A stretch of 61,856 nucleotides of DNA from Halobacteriales archaeon QS_4_69_31 (GCA_003021655.1 PXRP01000003.1:1-61856), one strand, 5' to 3'; positions 1-8,983 are shown, counted from the first letter of the stretch. Notes: generated by a model not told the origin, from the letters alone. Translations and numbers: made by a program.

Positions 1-1455
1 GAGGAGTTCTTCGACGAGTCCACGATGAGCGTCCACCTGCGCGTGGGGCTGGAACCGATGGCAAAGCGCGGGTCCGTCGGCGAGATGACCTACGGGCGGA
101 TCCGCGAGACCCCCGTCACCGAGGAAGAACTGACCTCGCTTGCCGCCGACATCGACGACAGCGCCCGGATCTCGCCGGACGGGTTCGTCGAACTCGACGA
201 GCCGGGCATGACGATCGTCCAGTTCCGGGACCTGCGGATCGCCGTCGCGCGGCCGCCGTTCGCCGACGCCATGGAGATCACCGCCGTCAGGCCGGTCGTC
301 AAGACCGAACTCGACGACTACGCCTACGCCGACGAACTCCGGGAGCGACTGGCCGAGCGCCAGCGGGGCGTCCTCATCTCGGGGTCGCCCGGGGCCGGCA
401 AGTCCACGCTCGCCCAGGCCGTCGCGGGCTATCTCGCCGACGAGGGGTTCGCGGTCAAGACCATGGAGAAACCCCGCGACCTCCAGGTCGACGAGCGGGT
501 CACCCAGTACACCGAACTCGGCGGCCGGATGGCAAAGACCGCCGACTCGCTGTTGATGGTCCGGCCCGACTACACCATCTACGACGAGGTGCGCAAGACC
601 GACGACTTCGAGGTGTTCGCGGACATGCGCCTGGCCGGGGTCGGGATGGTCGGCGTCGTCCACGCCACCCGCGGGATCGACGCCCTCCAGCGGCTCATCG
701 GCCGCGTCGAACTCGGGCTCATCCCGCAGGTCGCCGACACCGTCGTCTACGTCGAGGCCGGCCAGATAGAGACCGTCTACGACGTCAAGACCGAGGTCAA
801 GGTCCCCCAGGGCCTCATGGAGGAGGACCTGGCCCGGCCGGTGATCACTGTCGCGGACTTCGAGACCGGCCGCCCAGTCTACGAGATATACACCTTCAAC
901 CGCCAGGTCGTCACCGTCCCGCTCGAAGACGAAAGCGGCCGCGAGAGCGGCACCGAGCGCATCGCCAAACAGGAGGTCGAACGCGAGATCCGCGCCATCG
1001 CCAGGGGCCACGTCGAGGTCGAGATCCGCGACCCCGACACCGCCGTCGTCTGGGTCGAGGACGACGACATCTCGCAGGTCATCGGCAAAGGGGGCGGGCG
1101 CATCTCCGATGTCGAGAACCGTCTGGGCATCGACATCGACGTCCGGACGTTCAGCGACCGCCCGGAGGGGCACGGCCACGCCGGCGGTGACGCCGGCGAG
1201 GACTCGGGCGCGAGCGGGGCCGGTGGCGCGGGCGCCGGCGAGATCGTCACCCCCGATATCACCTCCCGGCACGTCCTCATCCCCATGGAAGGCTACGAGG
1301 GCGAGACCGTCGAGGTCCGGGCCGACGGCGAGTACCTCTTCACCGCGACCGTCTCACGCGGCGGCGAAGTGCAGGTCTCGCGAGGGTCTGCCATCGCGGA
1401 GGAACTCGAACGGGCCGTCGACCGCGGCCGGGCGATCACCGTCGTCCCGTCCTAA
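1..1455 (+). CDS. PilT-like PIN/ATPase/KH protein, 5'-truncated by window edge
   Basis: C-terminal part of an archaeal PilT-like ATPase. The frame is open from base 1 and the first residues (EEFFDESTMSVHLR) already lie inside a conserved segment, so the Met at 25 is not the start. Full-length relatives carry an N-terminal PIN domain, a PilT/VirB11-type ATPase core and a KH domain. Visible here, counting from base 25: Walker A GSPGAGKST at residues 120-128, a Walker-B-like YTIYDEVRK stretch, a histidine-containing HATRG segment, a KH-type GxxG loop (VIGKGGGRI), an Ala/Gly linker and a beta-rich C-terminal domain of about 65 residues. The KH and PIN domains suggest RNA binding or processing; that role is inferred from the family and no substrate is known to me. 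Confidence 0.85.
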   Translation, partial: EEFFDESTMSVHLRVGLEPMAKRGSVGEMTYGRIRETPVTEEELTSLAADIDDSARISPDGFVELDEPGMTIVQFRDLRIAVARPPFADAMEITAVRPVVKTELDDYAYADELRERLAERQRGVLISGSPGAGKSTLAQAVAGYLADEGFAVKTMEKPRDLQVDERVTQYTELGGRMAKTADSLLMVRPDYTIYDEVRKTDDFEVFADMRLAGVGMVGVVHATRGIDALQRLIGRVELGLIPQVADTVVYVEAGQIETVYDVKTEVKVPQGLMEEDLARPVITVADFETGRPVYEIYTFNRQVVTVPLEDESGRESGTERIAKQEVEREIRAIARGHVEVEIRDPDTAVVWVEDDDISQVIGKGGGRISDVENRLGIDIDVRTFSDRPEGHGHAGGDAGEDSGASGAGGAGAGEIVTPDITSRHVLIPMEGYEGETVEVRADGEYLFTATVSRGGEVQVSRGSAIAEELERAVDRGRAITVVPS

Positions 1456-1491
1456 AATATACCCACGCGAGCGCCGGGGGCGCTGGGGTCG

Positions 1492-1662
1492 GTAGCGTTC
1501 GACGCTGGGTGGCACGCCTACACCGGGAGCGCGCTCGGTCCGGGCGGGTTCGCCCGCGTCGGGCGCCGCCGCGAACTCGCGGCCGGCGAGCGCGAGACCC
1601 GCCACTGGCACGTCGACTACCTGCTGGGCGCGCCCACGACAGCGACTGACCGGGTCGGTGTG
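1492..1662 (+). pseudogene. Remnant of a DUF123 (GIY-YIG-like) gene
   Basis: Directly after the stop of the PilT-like gene and in the same frame, the sequence translates to a block typical of the middle of DUF123 proteins: AFDAGWHAYTGSALGPGGF, then RHWHVDYLLGAP. The usual N-terminal strand and start codon are absent, and the C-terminal Cys-rich part is missing because the sequence runs into the 3' end of uvrC on the other strand. The 171 bases therefore look like a core fragment truncated at both ends. Family assignment is by remembered motif (YxGSAxGxGGFxRV, HWHxDYL). Confidence 0.7.
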
Positions 1663-1694
1663 CCGGCACCTCCGAGTCGCGAACGACGGCGTCT

Positions 1695-3557
1695 CTACAG
1701 CCGTTCGTCGAGCGTCTCGGCGGTGCGTTCGCCGACGCCGCCGACGGACGTGAGTTCCGCGCGGGAGGCGTTGCGGACGTTCTCGACGGAGCCGAATCGC
1801 CGGAGCAGTCGCCTGCGCGTCTCGGGGCCGACGCCGGGGACATCGTCGAGCACCGTCGAGACGTCGTCCCGGAGCGTCCGGTGGTACTGGACGGCGAAGC
1901 GGTGGGCCTCGTCGCGCACCCGCTGGAGGAGGTGGAGGTGCGGGGCGTCGTCGGGCCAGTCGAACACCCCCGTCGGGGTGACGACCAGCTCCTCGTCCTT
2001 GGCGAGCGCGACGGCCGGCACGTCCCACCCGACCGCGGCCAGCGCGTCGCGGGCCGCGCCGAGCTGGCCGTCGCCGCCGTCGACCAGGAGCAGGTCCGGG
2101 TCCGGCCGCTCGTCCGCTGTCACGTCGCCGGCCGGAGCGCCCGCGTCGTCGGTCGCGCCGGTCGAGTCCCCGCCCGCGGCGTCGGACTGACCCCCGGTCG
2201 TGCCGGCCGGGTCGCCGCCGTCGCCGGCGACCGCACGCTCGGCCCGCCAGCGGACGAGCGCGCGCATGTTCGCGTGGTCGTCGTTCTCGTCGGGGAGTTT
2301 CTTCCGGCGGTAGCCGCTCTTTTCGGGGTCGCCGTCGACGAAGACGACGTTGCTGCCGACGGCGTCCGCGCCCTGCGCGTGGCTGACGTCGAACCCCTCG
2401 ATCCGTCTCGCGGCGCCGTCGAGCCCGAACGCGTCGGCCAGCGCCGCGCCCGCGTCGTCGCGGCGCTCGCGCTGTCGGGCGTTTTTCAGCGCCAGCTCGA
2501 CCAGCGTCGCCTCCCGGCCGGCGCCGGGAACCCGGAGGGCGACGCCCTCGCGGTCGAGCCAGCGCTCGACGTCCGCGTCGTCGGGGTGGTCCGAACAGAG
2601 GACCGCGTCGGGGAACGCCCGCTCGGCGTAGAACTGCGCGATGAAGGCCGCGATGACGCGCCCGGGGCTCTCGCCGGCCGGCGCGTCGAGCGTGTGGCGG
2701 TCGCGGTCGACGAGCTTGCCGTCCTCGCTGTGGAGGCGCGCGACGGTGGCCGTCTCGCCCGCGACGTCGACGCCGAGGACGTCGACGCTCCGCTCGCGGT
2801 CGGGGTCGGCGTGACGGCCGTCGGCGGCGACGGCGCCGCCCCCCTCGCCGTGGACCGCTTCGACGGACTCGAGTCGGTCTCTGAGGTTCGCCGCCCGCTC
2901 GAAGGACTGGTCGGCGGCGGCCGCCTCCATCTCGCGGCGCAGCGGGTCGGCCAGTACCCCCGTTTCGCCCTCGAAGAAGCGCTCGACGGCCTCGACGTCC
3001 GCGAGGTAGGCCTCCCGGTCGACGTCGGTCTCTGGGACGCAGGGGCCGCTACAGAGGCCGATGTCGTAGTCCAGGCACGGCCGGTCGCGGGCGGCGAACT
3101 TGTGGTCGGAACAGCCCCGCAGGCCGTAGGTCTCCCGGGCGGCCTTGACGACCGTCTCCAGGCGGCCCTTGTCGGTGAAGGGGCCGAAGACCGTCGCGCC
3201 CTCCTCGGGGTCGCGGGTGGTCTCGATGCGGGGGAACTCGTGGTCGGTCAGCTGGACCAGCGGGTAGGACTTGTCGTCTTTCAGGCGGACGTTATAGCGG
3301 GGCCGGTGGCGCTTGATGAGGTTCGCCTCCAGCAGGAGCGCCTGGGTCTCCGTGTCGGTGACCGCGACATCGACGGCGTCGGCCTCGGCGACCATCCGGC
3401 GGATGCGCTCGCTACGGGGGTCCGTGTAGGAGCGGACCCGGTCCCGGATGTCGACGGCCTTCCCGACGTAGAGGACCCGCTCGCCGTCGAGGAACTGGTA
3501 GACGCCGGGCTCGGCCGGCAGGTCGGCTGCCCGCTCGCGGACGGCGGCGGCGTCCAT
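1695..3557 (-). CDS. uvrC: Excinuclease ABC subunit C
   Basis: UvrC, the dual-incision nuclease of bacterial-type nucleotide excision repair acting with UvrA/UvrB in the cytoplasm. 620 residues. Residues 15-95 form the GIY-YIG nuclease ([17 protein letters not shown]). Cysteines at 149, 161, 169 and 173 have spacings 12/8/4, identical to the Fe-S cysteines of E. coli UvrC. A UVR (UvrB-binding) motif lies near 205-240, an RNase H-like endonuclease domain follows ([20 protein letters not shown]), and tandem helix-hairpin-helix motifs end the protein ([25 protein letters not shown]). A low-complexity Gly/Asp/Ala insertion of about 50 residues sits before [11 protein letters not shown]. It starts 7 bases after the stop of the upstream membrane-protein gene, so the two are probably cotranscribed. 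Confidence 0.97.
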   Translation of the reverse strand: MDAAAVRERAADLPAEPGVYQFLDGERVLYVGKAVDIRDRVRSYTDPRSERIRRMVAEADAVDVAVTDTETQALLLEANLIKRHRPRYNVRLKDDKSYPLVQLTDHEFPRIETTRDPEEGATVFGPFTDKGRLETVVKAARETYGLRGCSDHKFAARDRPCLDYDIGLCSGPCVPETDVDREAYLADVEAVERFFEGETGVLADPLRREMEAAAADQSFERAANLRDRLESVEAVHGEGGGAVAADGRHADPDRERSVDVLGVDVAGETATVARLHSEDGKLVDRDRHTLDAPAGESPGRVIAAFIAQFYAERAFPDAVLCSDHPDDADVERWLDREGVALRVPGAGREATLVELALKNARQRERRDDAGAALADAFGLDGAARRIEGFDVSHAQGADAVGSNVVFVDGDPEKSGYRRKKLPDENDDHANMRALVRWRAERAVAGDGGDPAGTTGGQSDAAGGDSTGATDDAGAPAGDVTADERPDPDLLLVDGGDGQLGAARDALAAVGWDVPAVALAKDEELVVTPTGVFDWPDDAPHLHLLQRVRDEAHRFAVQYHRTLRDDVSTVLDDVPGVGPETRRRLLRRFGSVENVRNASRAELTSVGGVGERTAETLDERL

Positions 3558-3564
3558 CGCCGCG

Positions 3565-4278
3565 CTATAGTGGGTCGTCGGGTTTCACTGTGTCGGCCGC
3601 CGGGCCGTCGCCGGTCCCGGGCCCGCCCGGTGGCTCCCGGCCCGCCTCGAAGAGCTCCCCTTCGAGGGCCGTGACCGCCTCCGGGAGTGTGTCCTTCTCG
3701 TCGCCGGCCGGGACCGTGATGTCCGGCTCGTCGCCCGCCGTCGCGACCACGAGCACGCGGTCCCGCGTCAGCAGGTAGACCGCGAGGACGAACACGCCAA
3801 ACAGCACGAGCACCGCGCCGATGGCCCGTGCGATGTCGTCGAGGCTGGCGATGAGCACCAGAAACTGCTGTAGCAGCCCGAAGAGACTCCCGAGGCCGAT
3901 CTTCCCCGCGGCACCGCCGGTGTCGGCGAAGGCGTCGGTCGGGACGAACGTCTCGAAGTCGACGGCGAACCCGACCGCGAGCAGGACCACGCCGTAGAGC
4001 AGGACGCGGACCGCCTGGAGGACGAGACCCGTCTCCCCCTCGTAGCCGGCGCGGACGTCGCTGACGTTGGGCAGGTCGACCTGGCGGTAGTTCTCGCCGT
4101 CGGACCCGGGCGTGAACGCGAGCAGGCGGTGGCTCGTCACGACGACGCGGTTGTCGTCGAGCGAGACCGTCCGGCGGACCGACTCGCCGTCGAACAGCAG
4201 GTCCTCGACCGACCCCGCCCACGCCCGCCCCTCGCGACCCAGGATCCGGGTGCGGAGCTGGCCGAGCAGTCCGTCCAT
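3565..4278 (-). CDS. Membrane protein with N-terminal PH-like domain
   Basis: Unrecognised haloarchaeal membrane protein of 237 residues. The start at 4278 (MDGLLGQL) is preferred over upstream in-frame starts because the protein becomes acidic and family-like only from there. The first ~80 residues resemble a bacterial PH-like fold ([22 protein letters not shown]). Three hydrophobic segments follow ([49 protein letters not shown]), then a soluble C-terminal domain of about 60 residues ending in a Gly/Pro/Asp tail. It lies 7 bases upstream of uvrC on the same strand, but nothing in the sequence links it to repair. Function unknown. Confidence 0.75.
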   Translation of the reverse strand: MDGLLGQLRTRILGREGRAWAGSVEDLLFDGESVRRTVSLDDNRVVVTSHRLLAFTPGSDGENYRQVDLPNVSDVRAGYEGETGLVLQAVRVLLYGVVLLAVGFAVDFETFVPTDAFADTGGAAGKIGLGSLFGLLQQFLVLIASLDDIARAIGAVLVLFGVFVLAVYLLTRDRVLVVATAGDEPDITVPAGDEKDTLPEAVTALEGELFEAGREPPGGPGTGDGPAADTVKPDDPL

Positions 4279-4490
4279 GCCCGCCCGTCGGCGCGAGAAC
4301 CGTTTGAATGTACCTCCCCGATTATCGTTCGCTGGAACGACTGTCGCTCCCCAACGGGCGACCCAGTCCGCGACGAGCCCGGACCTGCTACCGACCGGAC
4401 CCCCCACCGGCCGGACCTGCCGGCGGTCGGACCCGCCGCGGGCTGGACCTGCCGACAGTCGGTGCGTCGGGGCGGAGCGCGGGCGAACCG

Positions 4491-4548
4491 CGGCGGTCGA
4501 GCGCCGGGCCGACGAACCACGGCGTTCAAGCGCCGGGCCGACGATAGG
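4491..4548 (+). repeat. 29-bp imperfect tandem duplication before a small gene
   Basis: Two adjacent 29-base copies (4491-4519 and 4520-4548) share the core AGCGCCGGGCCGACGA and differ mainly at the 5' part (GGTCG versus TTCAA) and last bases. The second copy ends 7 bases before the ATG at 4555, so the duplication lies in the promoter/5' flank. Just upstream (about 4400-4470) GGACCTGCCG-like units are also repeated. Confidence 0.7.
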
Positions 4549-4554
4549 GGTGAC

Positions 4555-4857
4555 ATGGCCGACGACGAGGGCACGGACGCGAGCGGGGAGGGCGGCGGGG
4601 AGACGGTGCGGTGCTGGCTGGTCGACCGGCAGTCACGCCACGAGAACCTGGTGACGCTCGTGTACGCCACGCCCGACGGAACGCGCCACCTCACCGAGCA
4701 ACTCTCCTTCCAGTTGCTGCGCCGGCGGGAGGTCACGGCCGCCAGGGAGGTGCCGGCCGGGAAACTCGAAGAGACGCCGGGCGAGGAGACCCGCGAACGG
4801 TACGCGACCCAGGCCCGGGCGATGGCCGAGCGCCACGACCCCGACGAGCCGGTCTGA
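4555..4857 (+). CDS. Conserved small haloarchaeal protein
   Basis: 100-residue soluble acidic protein beginning MADDEGTDAS. It belongs by recollection to a conserved haloarchaeal family of unknown function with the pattern CWLVxR...LVTLVYATPDGxRxxxxQLSxxLLRR and a C-terminal ARAMAERHDPD segment. The start at 4555 is chosen because the in-frame region upstream is intergenic repeat with non-haloarchaeal composition. No catalytic motif, signal peptide or membrane segment is visible. It stands alone, with a divergent membrane-protein gene on one side and an ABC exporter on the other. Confidence 0.8.
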   Translation: MADDEGTDASGEGGGETVRCWLVDRQSRHENLVTLVYATPDGTRHLTEQLSFQLLRRREVTAAREVPAGKLEETPGEETRERYATQARAMAERHDPDEPV

Positions 4858-5062
4858 ACGGCGCGGCGTCGACGGATTCCGGGGTCGGACGGTTCACGAC
4901 GCGACTCCGACGGACCTGGAGGTCGCGCGACGAACGTCGGGGATCGGACGGGTCGCGGCGTAGTCGGGGACCGCGACGACCGGGGCCGGGCGGGTTGGGG
5001 ACCGACTGCGGCGGGGGAGGATGGGGGACAGCGAGCGGTCGGGGTCGAGTCGACCTATGAAG

Positions 5063-5071
5063 ACATATAGG
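5063..5071 (+). promoter_or_regulatory. TATA box of the ABC-2 exporter pair
   Basis: ACATATAGG is centred about 28 bases before the ATG at 5095, the spacing expected for a haloarchaeal TATA box serving a leaderless or near-leaderless transcript. No ribosome binding site precedes the ATG. Confidence 0.6.
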
Positions 5072-5094
5072 GGCGGGGGCGAAAAGCACTGCTT

Positions 5095-6015
5095 ATGCCA
5101 GCTATCGAACTTGACGGCGTCACGAAGCGGTTCGGTGACGTCACCGCCCTCCGGGGGGTCGACATGGCGGTCGACGAGGGCGAAGTGTTCGGGTTTCTCG
5201 GCCCCAACGGGGCCGGGAAGACGACGACGATCGACATCCTGCTCGATTACGTCCGACCGACCGCCGGGTCGGCACGCGTCTTCGGCCACGACGTCCGCGA
5301 GGACCCGCGGGCGGTCCGCGAGCGGACGGGCGTCCTCCCCGAGGGGTTCGACGTCTACGAGCGGCTGACCGGCCGCCAGCACCTCGCGTTCGTCCGCGAG
5401 TCCAAGGCGGCCGGCGACGACGTCGATGCGGTCTTCGAGCGCGTCGGGCTCGAACCCGACGCGGCCGACCGGAAGACCGGCGGCTACTCCCGCGGGATGA
5501 AACAGCGGCTCGTCCTCGGGATGGCGCTGGTCGGCGACCCGGACCTGCTCATCCTGGACGAGCCCTCGACCGGGCTCGACCCCAACGGCGCCCGGCGGAT
5601 GCGCCAGATCGTCCGCGAGGAGGCCGAGGACGGGACGACGGTGTTTTTCTCCTCGCACATCCTCAGCCAGGTCGAGGCCGTCTGTGACCGCGTGGCCATC
5701 CTCCAGGACGGGGAGGTCGTGGCCACCGACACCGTCGAGGGACTGCGCTCGGCGGTCGACGTCGGGTCGGTCCTGACGGTGTCGCTGGCGGCGCCCGTCG
5801 ACGGCGTCGCCGAGGCCGCCGAGCGCGTCGACGGCGTCGAGAGCGCGCGCAGCGACGGGGCCACCGTCACGGTCACCGGCGCCGGCGACGAGAAGATGGC
5901 GGTCCTCACAGCCATCGAGGACGCCGGCGGCGACGTCGAGGACTTCAGCGTCGAGGAGGCGTCGCTGGACGAACTGTTCGCGGCCTACACCGACCGCACG
6001 GGGGACGAACAATGA
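5095..6015 (+). CDS. ABC-2 type transporter ATP-binding protein
   Basis: 306-residue ATPase subunit of an ABC-2 family exporter (CcmA/NosF/NatA type). Motifs: Walker A GPNGAGKTT near residues 40-48, signature YSRGMKQR, Walker B LLILDEPSTGLDP, H-loop SSHIL. The C-terminal ~85 residues form a small regulatory domain typical of this subfamily. Its stop overlaps the start of the permease gene (ATGA), so the two form one operon. Substrate cannot be read from sequence; relatives include NosFY copper-chaperone-linked and sodium exporters, but no nos or other partner genes are adjacent. Confidence 0.93.
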   Translation: MPAIELDGVTKRFGDVTALRGVDMAVDEGEVFGFLGPNGAGKTTTIDILLDYVRPTAGSARVFGHDVREDPRAVRERTGVLPEGFDVYERLTGRQHLAFVRESKAAGDDVDAVFERVGLEPDAADRKTGGYSRGMKQRLVLGMALVGDPDLLILDEPSTGLDPNGARRMRQIVREEAEDGTTVFFSSHILSQVEAVCDRVAILQDGEVVATDTVEGLRSAVDVGSVLTVSLAAPVDGVAEAAERVDGVESARSDGATVTVTGAGDEKMAVLTAIEDAGGDVEDFSVEEASLDELFAAYTDRTGDEQ

Positions 6016-7055
6016 GCGACGCCGGCGGGGACCGGTCGGGGGTCGCGGTGCTCGACGAGGCGATGCGCGAGCAGTTCACCTGGTACGTCGTCGCCAAAAA
6101 GGAGTTCAACGACGCCGTCCGGTCGAAGGGGCTGTGGGCGCTCTCGGCGGTGTTCACGCTGCTTTTCGTCCTGCCCGCGGGGCGGATCTGGTGGAACCAG
6201 CGGTCGAGCGACCAGCAACTGGGCCAGCAGGCGCTGGACATCGGGATGCAGTTTTTCATCTCGCGGTTCTACCTGGACACCGTCACGCTGCTGGTGACGA
6301 TCGTCGTGCTCTTCGTCGGCTACGCGGCGGTCACCAAGGAGAAAGAGAGCGGGTCGCTGAAACTGTTGCTGTCGTTGCCGTTTACCCGCCGCGACGTCAT
6401 CGTCGGGAAGGTCCTCGGGCGGTCGGCGGTGGCCGCCGTCCCGGCAGCCATCGGCTTCGGCCTGACGGCCGTGTTCTTCGCGCTGACGCCCTTTACGTTT
6501 AAGGCCGGCGTGTTCCTGTGGTTCGTCCTGTTCTCGCTCACGCTGGTGGTGGTCATCGCCGCCATCGCGGTCAGCATCTCCGGGGCGGTCTCGCGGAACC
6601 TCTACTCGCTGGCGGGGAGCGTCTTCGTCTACGTCTACTTCAACTTCGCCTGGAACTCGCTGGCCAACGGGGTCGGGAACCTCCTCAGCAACAACCTCGG
6701 CATCGGCGGGCCGGCCCGGTGGCACATCGTCCTGTTCCTGAAGCTGTTCAACCCGATGCAGGCGTTCAAGACGCTGACCAACTCGGTGCTGAGTGAGCGG
6801 GCCAACGCCGCCCAGACGGCCCGGTTCGGGATGTTCCGGCAGGGCGAGACGGAGATGCAGACCATCTGTGCCGACGTCCTCAAGGGGCAACCGCGGACCG
6901 TCCAGGGGATGCTCGGCAACCAGACCGTCTGCCAGGGCGGGGGTTCGGGCGTCCCGTTTTACTTCTCGGACGCGGCCGTGTTCGTCTACCTCCTCGCGTG
7001 GATCGCCGTCGCCGCCGGCATCAGCTACTACACCTTCGACCGGGTGGACCTCTGA
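6012..7055 (+). CDS. ABC-2 type transporter permease
   Basis: 347-residue membrane partner of the preceding ATPase, overlapping it by 4 bases. The N-terminal cytoplasmic segment contains the WYVVAKKEFNDAVRSKGLW motif seen in NosY-like permeases. It is followed by a first TM helix, a long extracellular loop, a cluster of helices starting VTLLVTIVVLFVGYAAVT, the KEKESGSLKLLLSLP segment characteristic of ABC-2 permeases, and a final helix near the C-terminus. A large loop (about residues 225-310, two cysteines) sits before the last helix. Probably exports an unidentified substrate. Confidence 0.9.
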   Translation: MSDAGGDRSGVAVLDEAMREQFTWYVVAKKEFNDAVRSKGLWALSAVFTLLFVLPAGRIWWNQRSSDQQLGQQALDIGMQFFISRFYLDTVTLLVTIVVLFVGYAAVTKEKESGSLKLLLSLPFTRRDVIVGKVLGRSAVAAVPAAIGFGLTAVFFALTPFTFKAGVFLWFVLFSLTLVVVIAAIAVSISGAVSRNLYSLAGSVFVYVYFNFAWNSLANGVGNLLSNNLGIGGPARWHIVLFLKLFNPMQAFKTLTNSVLSERANAAQTARFGMFRQGETEMQTICADVLKGQPRTVQGMLGNQTVCQGGGSGVPFYFSDAAVFVYLLAWIAVAAGISYYTFDRVDL

Positions 7056-7118
7056 GCCGGGAGCCGGCGGCTCGGGCCGGCCGATAGCGTTTAGCGCCCC
7101 GAGTCCCTCGACCCCGCC

Positions 7119-7856
7119 ATGGACGTCGCGCTGGTCACCGTCGGCGACGAGTTGCTCGCGGGCGACACGGAGAACACGAACGCGACCTGGCTGGCCCGCC
7201 AGCTCACCGAACGGGGCGCGACTGTCGCGCGGATGGGTACCGTCCCCGACGAGCGGGCGGTCATCGCCCGCTGGGTCCGCGAGTTCGCCGACGAGTTCGA
7301 CGCGGTCGTCGTCACCGGCGGCCTCGGCGACACGCCCGACGACGTGACCCTCGAAGCGGTCGCCGACGCCTTCGACCGCGAGATGGCCGTCCAGGCGGCG
7401 GTCCGCGAGCGCATCGAGCGGAAGGCCCGCCGCTACCGCGAGGACAACCCCGAACGGTACGAACAGCACGACTTCGACCTGGACCTCTCGGAGACGGCCG
7501 CCCTCCCGGAGGACGCGCGCCCGCTCCAGACCGAGGCGAGTTTCAACCCCGGCTGTGTCGTCGAGAACGTCTACGTCTTCCCCGGCTTCCCCGGGGAGTT
7601 GCGCGTGATGTTCGACGCCGTGGCCGACGAGTTCGGCGGCGACGTCGTCTCCGAGTCGGTCGCGACTGCGACCCCGGAAGGGGCGCTGAAAGACGTCCTC
7701 GCCGGCGTCCGCGAGGAGTTCGACGTGGCCGTCGGGAGCTACCCCGCCCGGCGGGGCGAACCCGGGCGGGTGAAGGTGACCGGCACTGACTCCGAGGAAG
7801 TAATGCGGGCCATCGACTGGGTCGACGAACGCGTCGCCGACGCCGACGGGCAGTGA
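7119..7856 (+). CDS. CinA-like molybdopterin-binding-fold protein
   Basis: 245 residues, homologous to the N-terminal (MoaB/MogA-like) domain of competence/damage-inducible protein CinA. Motifs: VTVGDELLAGDTENTNATWLA at the start, VVVTGGLGDTPDDVT (the phosphate-binding TGG loop), and NPGC...VFPGFPGE, where CinA proteins have a PG.P motif. The C-terminal nicotinamide-nucleotide amidase domain of bacterial CinA is absent, as usual in archaea. Family members have been linked to ADP-ribose pyrophosphatase activity; function here is uncertain. The stop at 7856 faces the minus-strand crcB region. Confidence 0.9.
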   Translation: MDVALVTVGDELLAGDTENTNATWLARQLTERGATVARMGTVPDERAVIARWVREFADEFDAVVVTGGLGDTPDDVTLEAVADAFDREMAVQAAVRERIERKARRYREDNPERYEQHDFDLDLSETAALPEDARPLQTEASFNPGCVVENVYVFPGFPGELRVMFDAVADEFGGDVVSESVATATPEGALKDVLAGVREEFDVAVGSYPARRGEPGRVKVTGTDSEEVMRAIDWVDERVADADGQ

Positions 7857-7893
7857 TCGGTAGCGGGTCGGTTTCGGGTTCTCACCCCTCGTT

Positions 7894-8079
7894 TCACCCG
7901 GTCGATAGGTGCCCGTACTCGATGCGGTCGACGTACTCGCCGTCGGCACAGACGAGGGATCTCTCGCCCCTGTCGGTCTCGCCGACGACGCCGACGGCCT
8001 CGCCACGCGGAAAGATGGCCCGGGCGTGCGCGCCGACCCGCCCGGCGGGAACGCGGCGGTGGGTCGCCCGTTCGCACAC
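7894..8079 (-). CDS. Possible small ORF downstream of crcB pair
   Basis: A 61-codon frame with GTG start and haloarchaeal-like third positions (G/C at nearly every codon in its second half) reading AIFPRGEAVGVVGETD...DGEYVDRIEYGHLSTG. I do not recognise it. It sits 74 bases downstream of the second crcB on the same strand and could be a short gene or the tail of a decayed one. No close ribosome binding site or TATA box is obvious. Confidence 0.3.
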   Translation of the reverse strand: MCERATHRRVPAGRVGAHARAIFPRGEAVGVVGETDRGERSLVCADGEYVDRIEYGHLSTG

Positions 8080-8153
8080 CCCGGAGTCGGGTCCCCGGTG
8101 AGTGTTCGGTCTCTCCCGGGACCCAGTCGAGTCGCTTCGAACACGCACCGGTC

Positions 8154-8510
8154 TCAGACACGGAGGACCGCAACGAGACCCGCGGCGAGTCCCGCGGCGG
8201 CGAGACACGCGGCGAGTGTCCCGAGCGCGTAGATACTCGCCCGGAACCGGTCTCCCGTCTCCCACATCCGGACGGATTGCACCGAGAACGAGGAATACGT
8301 GGTGAACGACCCACACGCACCGGTCCCGACGAAGAGCGCGACCTCGCCATCGAACCCCGCAAACGCGACGACTCCGAGCACGAAACTGCCCACCACGTTT
8401 ACGACGAGCGTCGAGAACGGGAACCGGTCGTGAGACAGTAGCTGGCCGACGATATAGCGTAATACTGCACCGATCGCCCCACCGGTGCCGAGGAGATGGG
8501 CCGGTTCCAT
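8154..8510 (-). CDS. crcB: Fluoride channel CrcB/Fluc, second subunit
   Basis: 118-residue, four-helix CrcB (Fluc) protein that exports fluoride as a dual-topology dimer. Visible: [15 protein letters not shown] at the N-terminus, the conserved [13 protein letters not shown] asparagine-containing helix, and the [13 protein letters not shown] break with the Phe/Thr residues that line the pore. The start ATG overlaps the stop of the upstream crcB (TGATG), so expression is translationally coupled. Two different subunits encoded in tandem suggest an antiparallel heterodimer, as known for paired crcB genes in other prokaryotes (inference). Confidence 0.93.
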   Translation of the reverse strand: MEPAHLLGTGGAIGAVLRYIVGQLLSHDRFPFSTLVVNVVGSFVLGVVAFAGFDGEVALFVGTGACGSFTTYSSFSVQSVRMWETGDRFRASIYALGTLAACLAAAGLAAGLVAVLRV

Positions 8511-8920
8511 CAGTCCTCCGCCTCCGGTGCCGGTGGCGTGATGTCGGTGGCCACGCGGGCCGCTTTCCGACCGACGACGACGGCCCCGAAGCCCGAGGCG
8601 TAGCTCCCGACGACGTAGCCGGTCGCCAGCGTCGGGGAGGCGGTGAGCGCGTCGACGATGAACGTGCTGTAGGTGGTGAAAGAGGCGATGAACCCGGTCG
8701 CCATGAGGGTTCTGCCGGCTCCCGAGACCGTGCCACTGAAGACGTTTTCGTAGACGAGGAAGCCGAGTCCGAAACACCCGACCACGTTGACCGTCAGTGT
8801 CGCCGCCAGCGAATCGGGAACCCCGAGTTCGACGGCGTATCTGAGGTTCGAGCCGGCGAAGCCACCGATACCGACCGCTACGACCGCTTCCACATGTTCG
8901 ACGGGATGTGTCCGGGGCAT
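8510..8920 (-). CDS. crcB: Fluoride channel CrcB/Fluc, first subunit
   Basis: 136-residue CrcB homologue, first gene of a two-gene fluoride-export unit. Visible: [15 protein letters not shown], the helix [18 protein letters not shown], and the channel motif [12 protein letters not shown]; the C-terminus ends in a short acidic/Pro tail. The start at 8920 is preferred to the in-frame Met at 8995 because the latter would lie upstream of the riboswitch aptamer. The ATG is 9 bases after the 3' end of the aptamer, so control of translation initiation by fluoride is plausible. Confidence 0.93.
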   Translation of the reverse strand: MPRTHPVEHVEAVVAVGIGGFAGSNLRYAVELGVPDSLAATLTVNVVGCFGLGFLVYENVFSGTVSGAGRTLMATGFIASFTTYSTFIVDALTASPTLATGYVVGSYASGFGAVVVGRKAARVATDITPPAPEAED

Positions 8921-8929
8921 GGCTGATGT

Positions 8930-8983
8930 GCGGTAGGAGTCATCAGCCCAATAGGCGGTTGGGACAGGCGGACTCCATCGCCC
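8930..8983 (-). ncRNA. Fluoride riboswitch (crcB motif)
   Basis: Reading the minus strand, the sequence begins GGGCGATGGAGTC and ends GGGCTGATGACTCCTACCGC. This follows the known fluoride aptamer closely: the Thermotoga petrophila aptamer has GGGCGATGAGGCC at its 5' end and GGGCTGATGGCCTCTACTG at its 3' end. Stem P1 is GGAGTC/GACTCC (6 bp), the CGCC after P1 can form the pseudoknot with the 5' GGCG, and the GCTGATG segment is identical. It lies 9 bases before the ATG of the first crcB gene, the textbook target. Match is from memory of the consensus, not from a covariance search. Confidence 0.88.

Noticed and set aside
1881..3674. Long plus-strand open frame of 597 codons over uvrC
   Set aside because: Antisense shadow of uvrC; GC-rich haloarchaeal genes leave long open frames on the opposite strand, and its translation matches no family.
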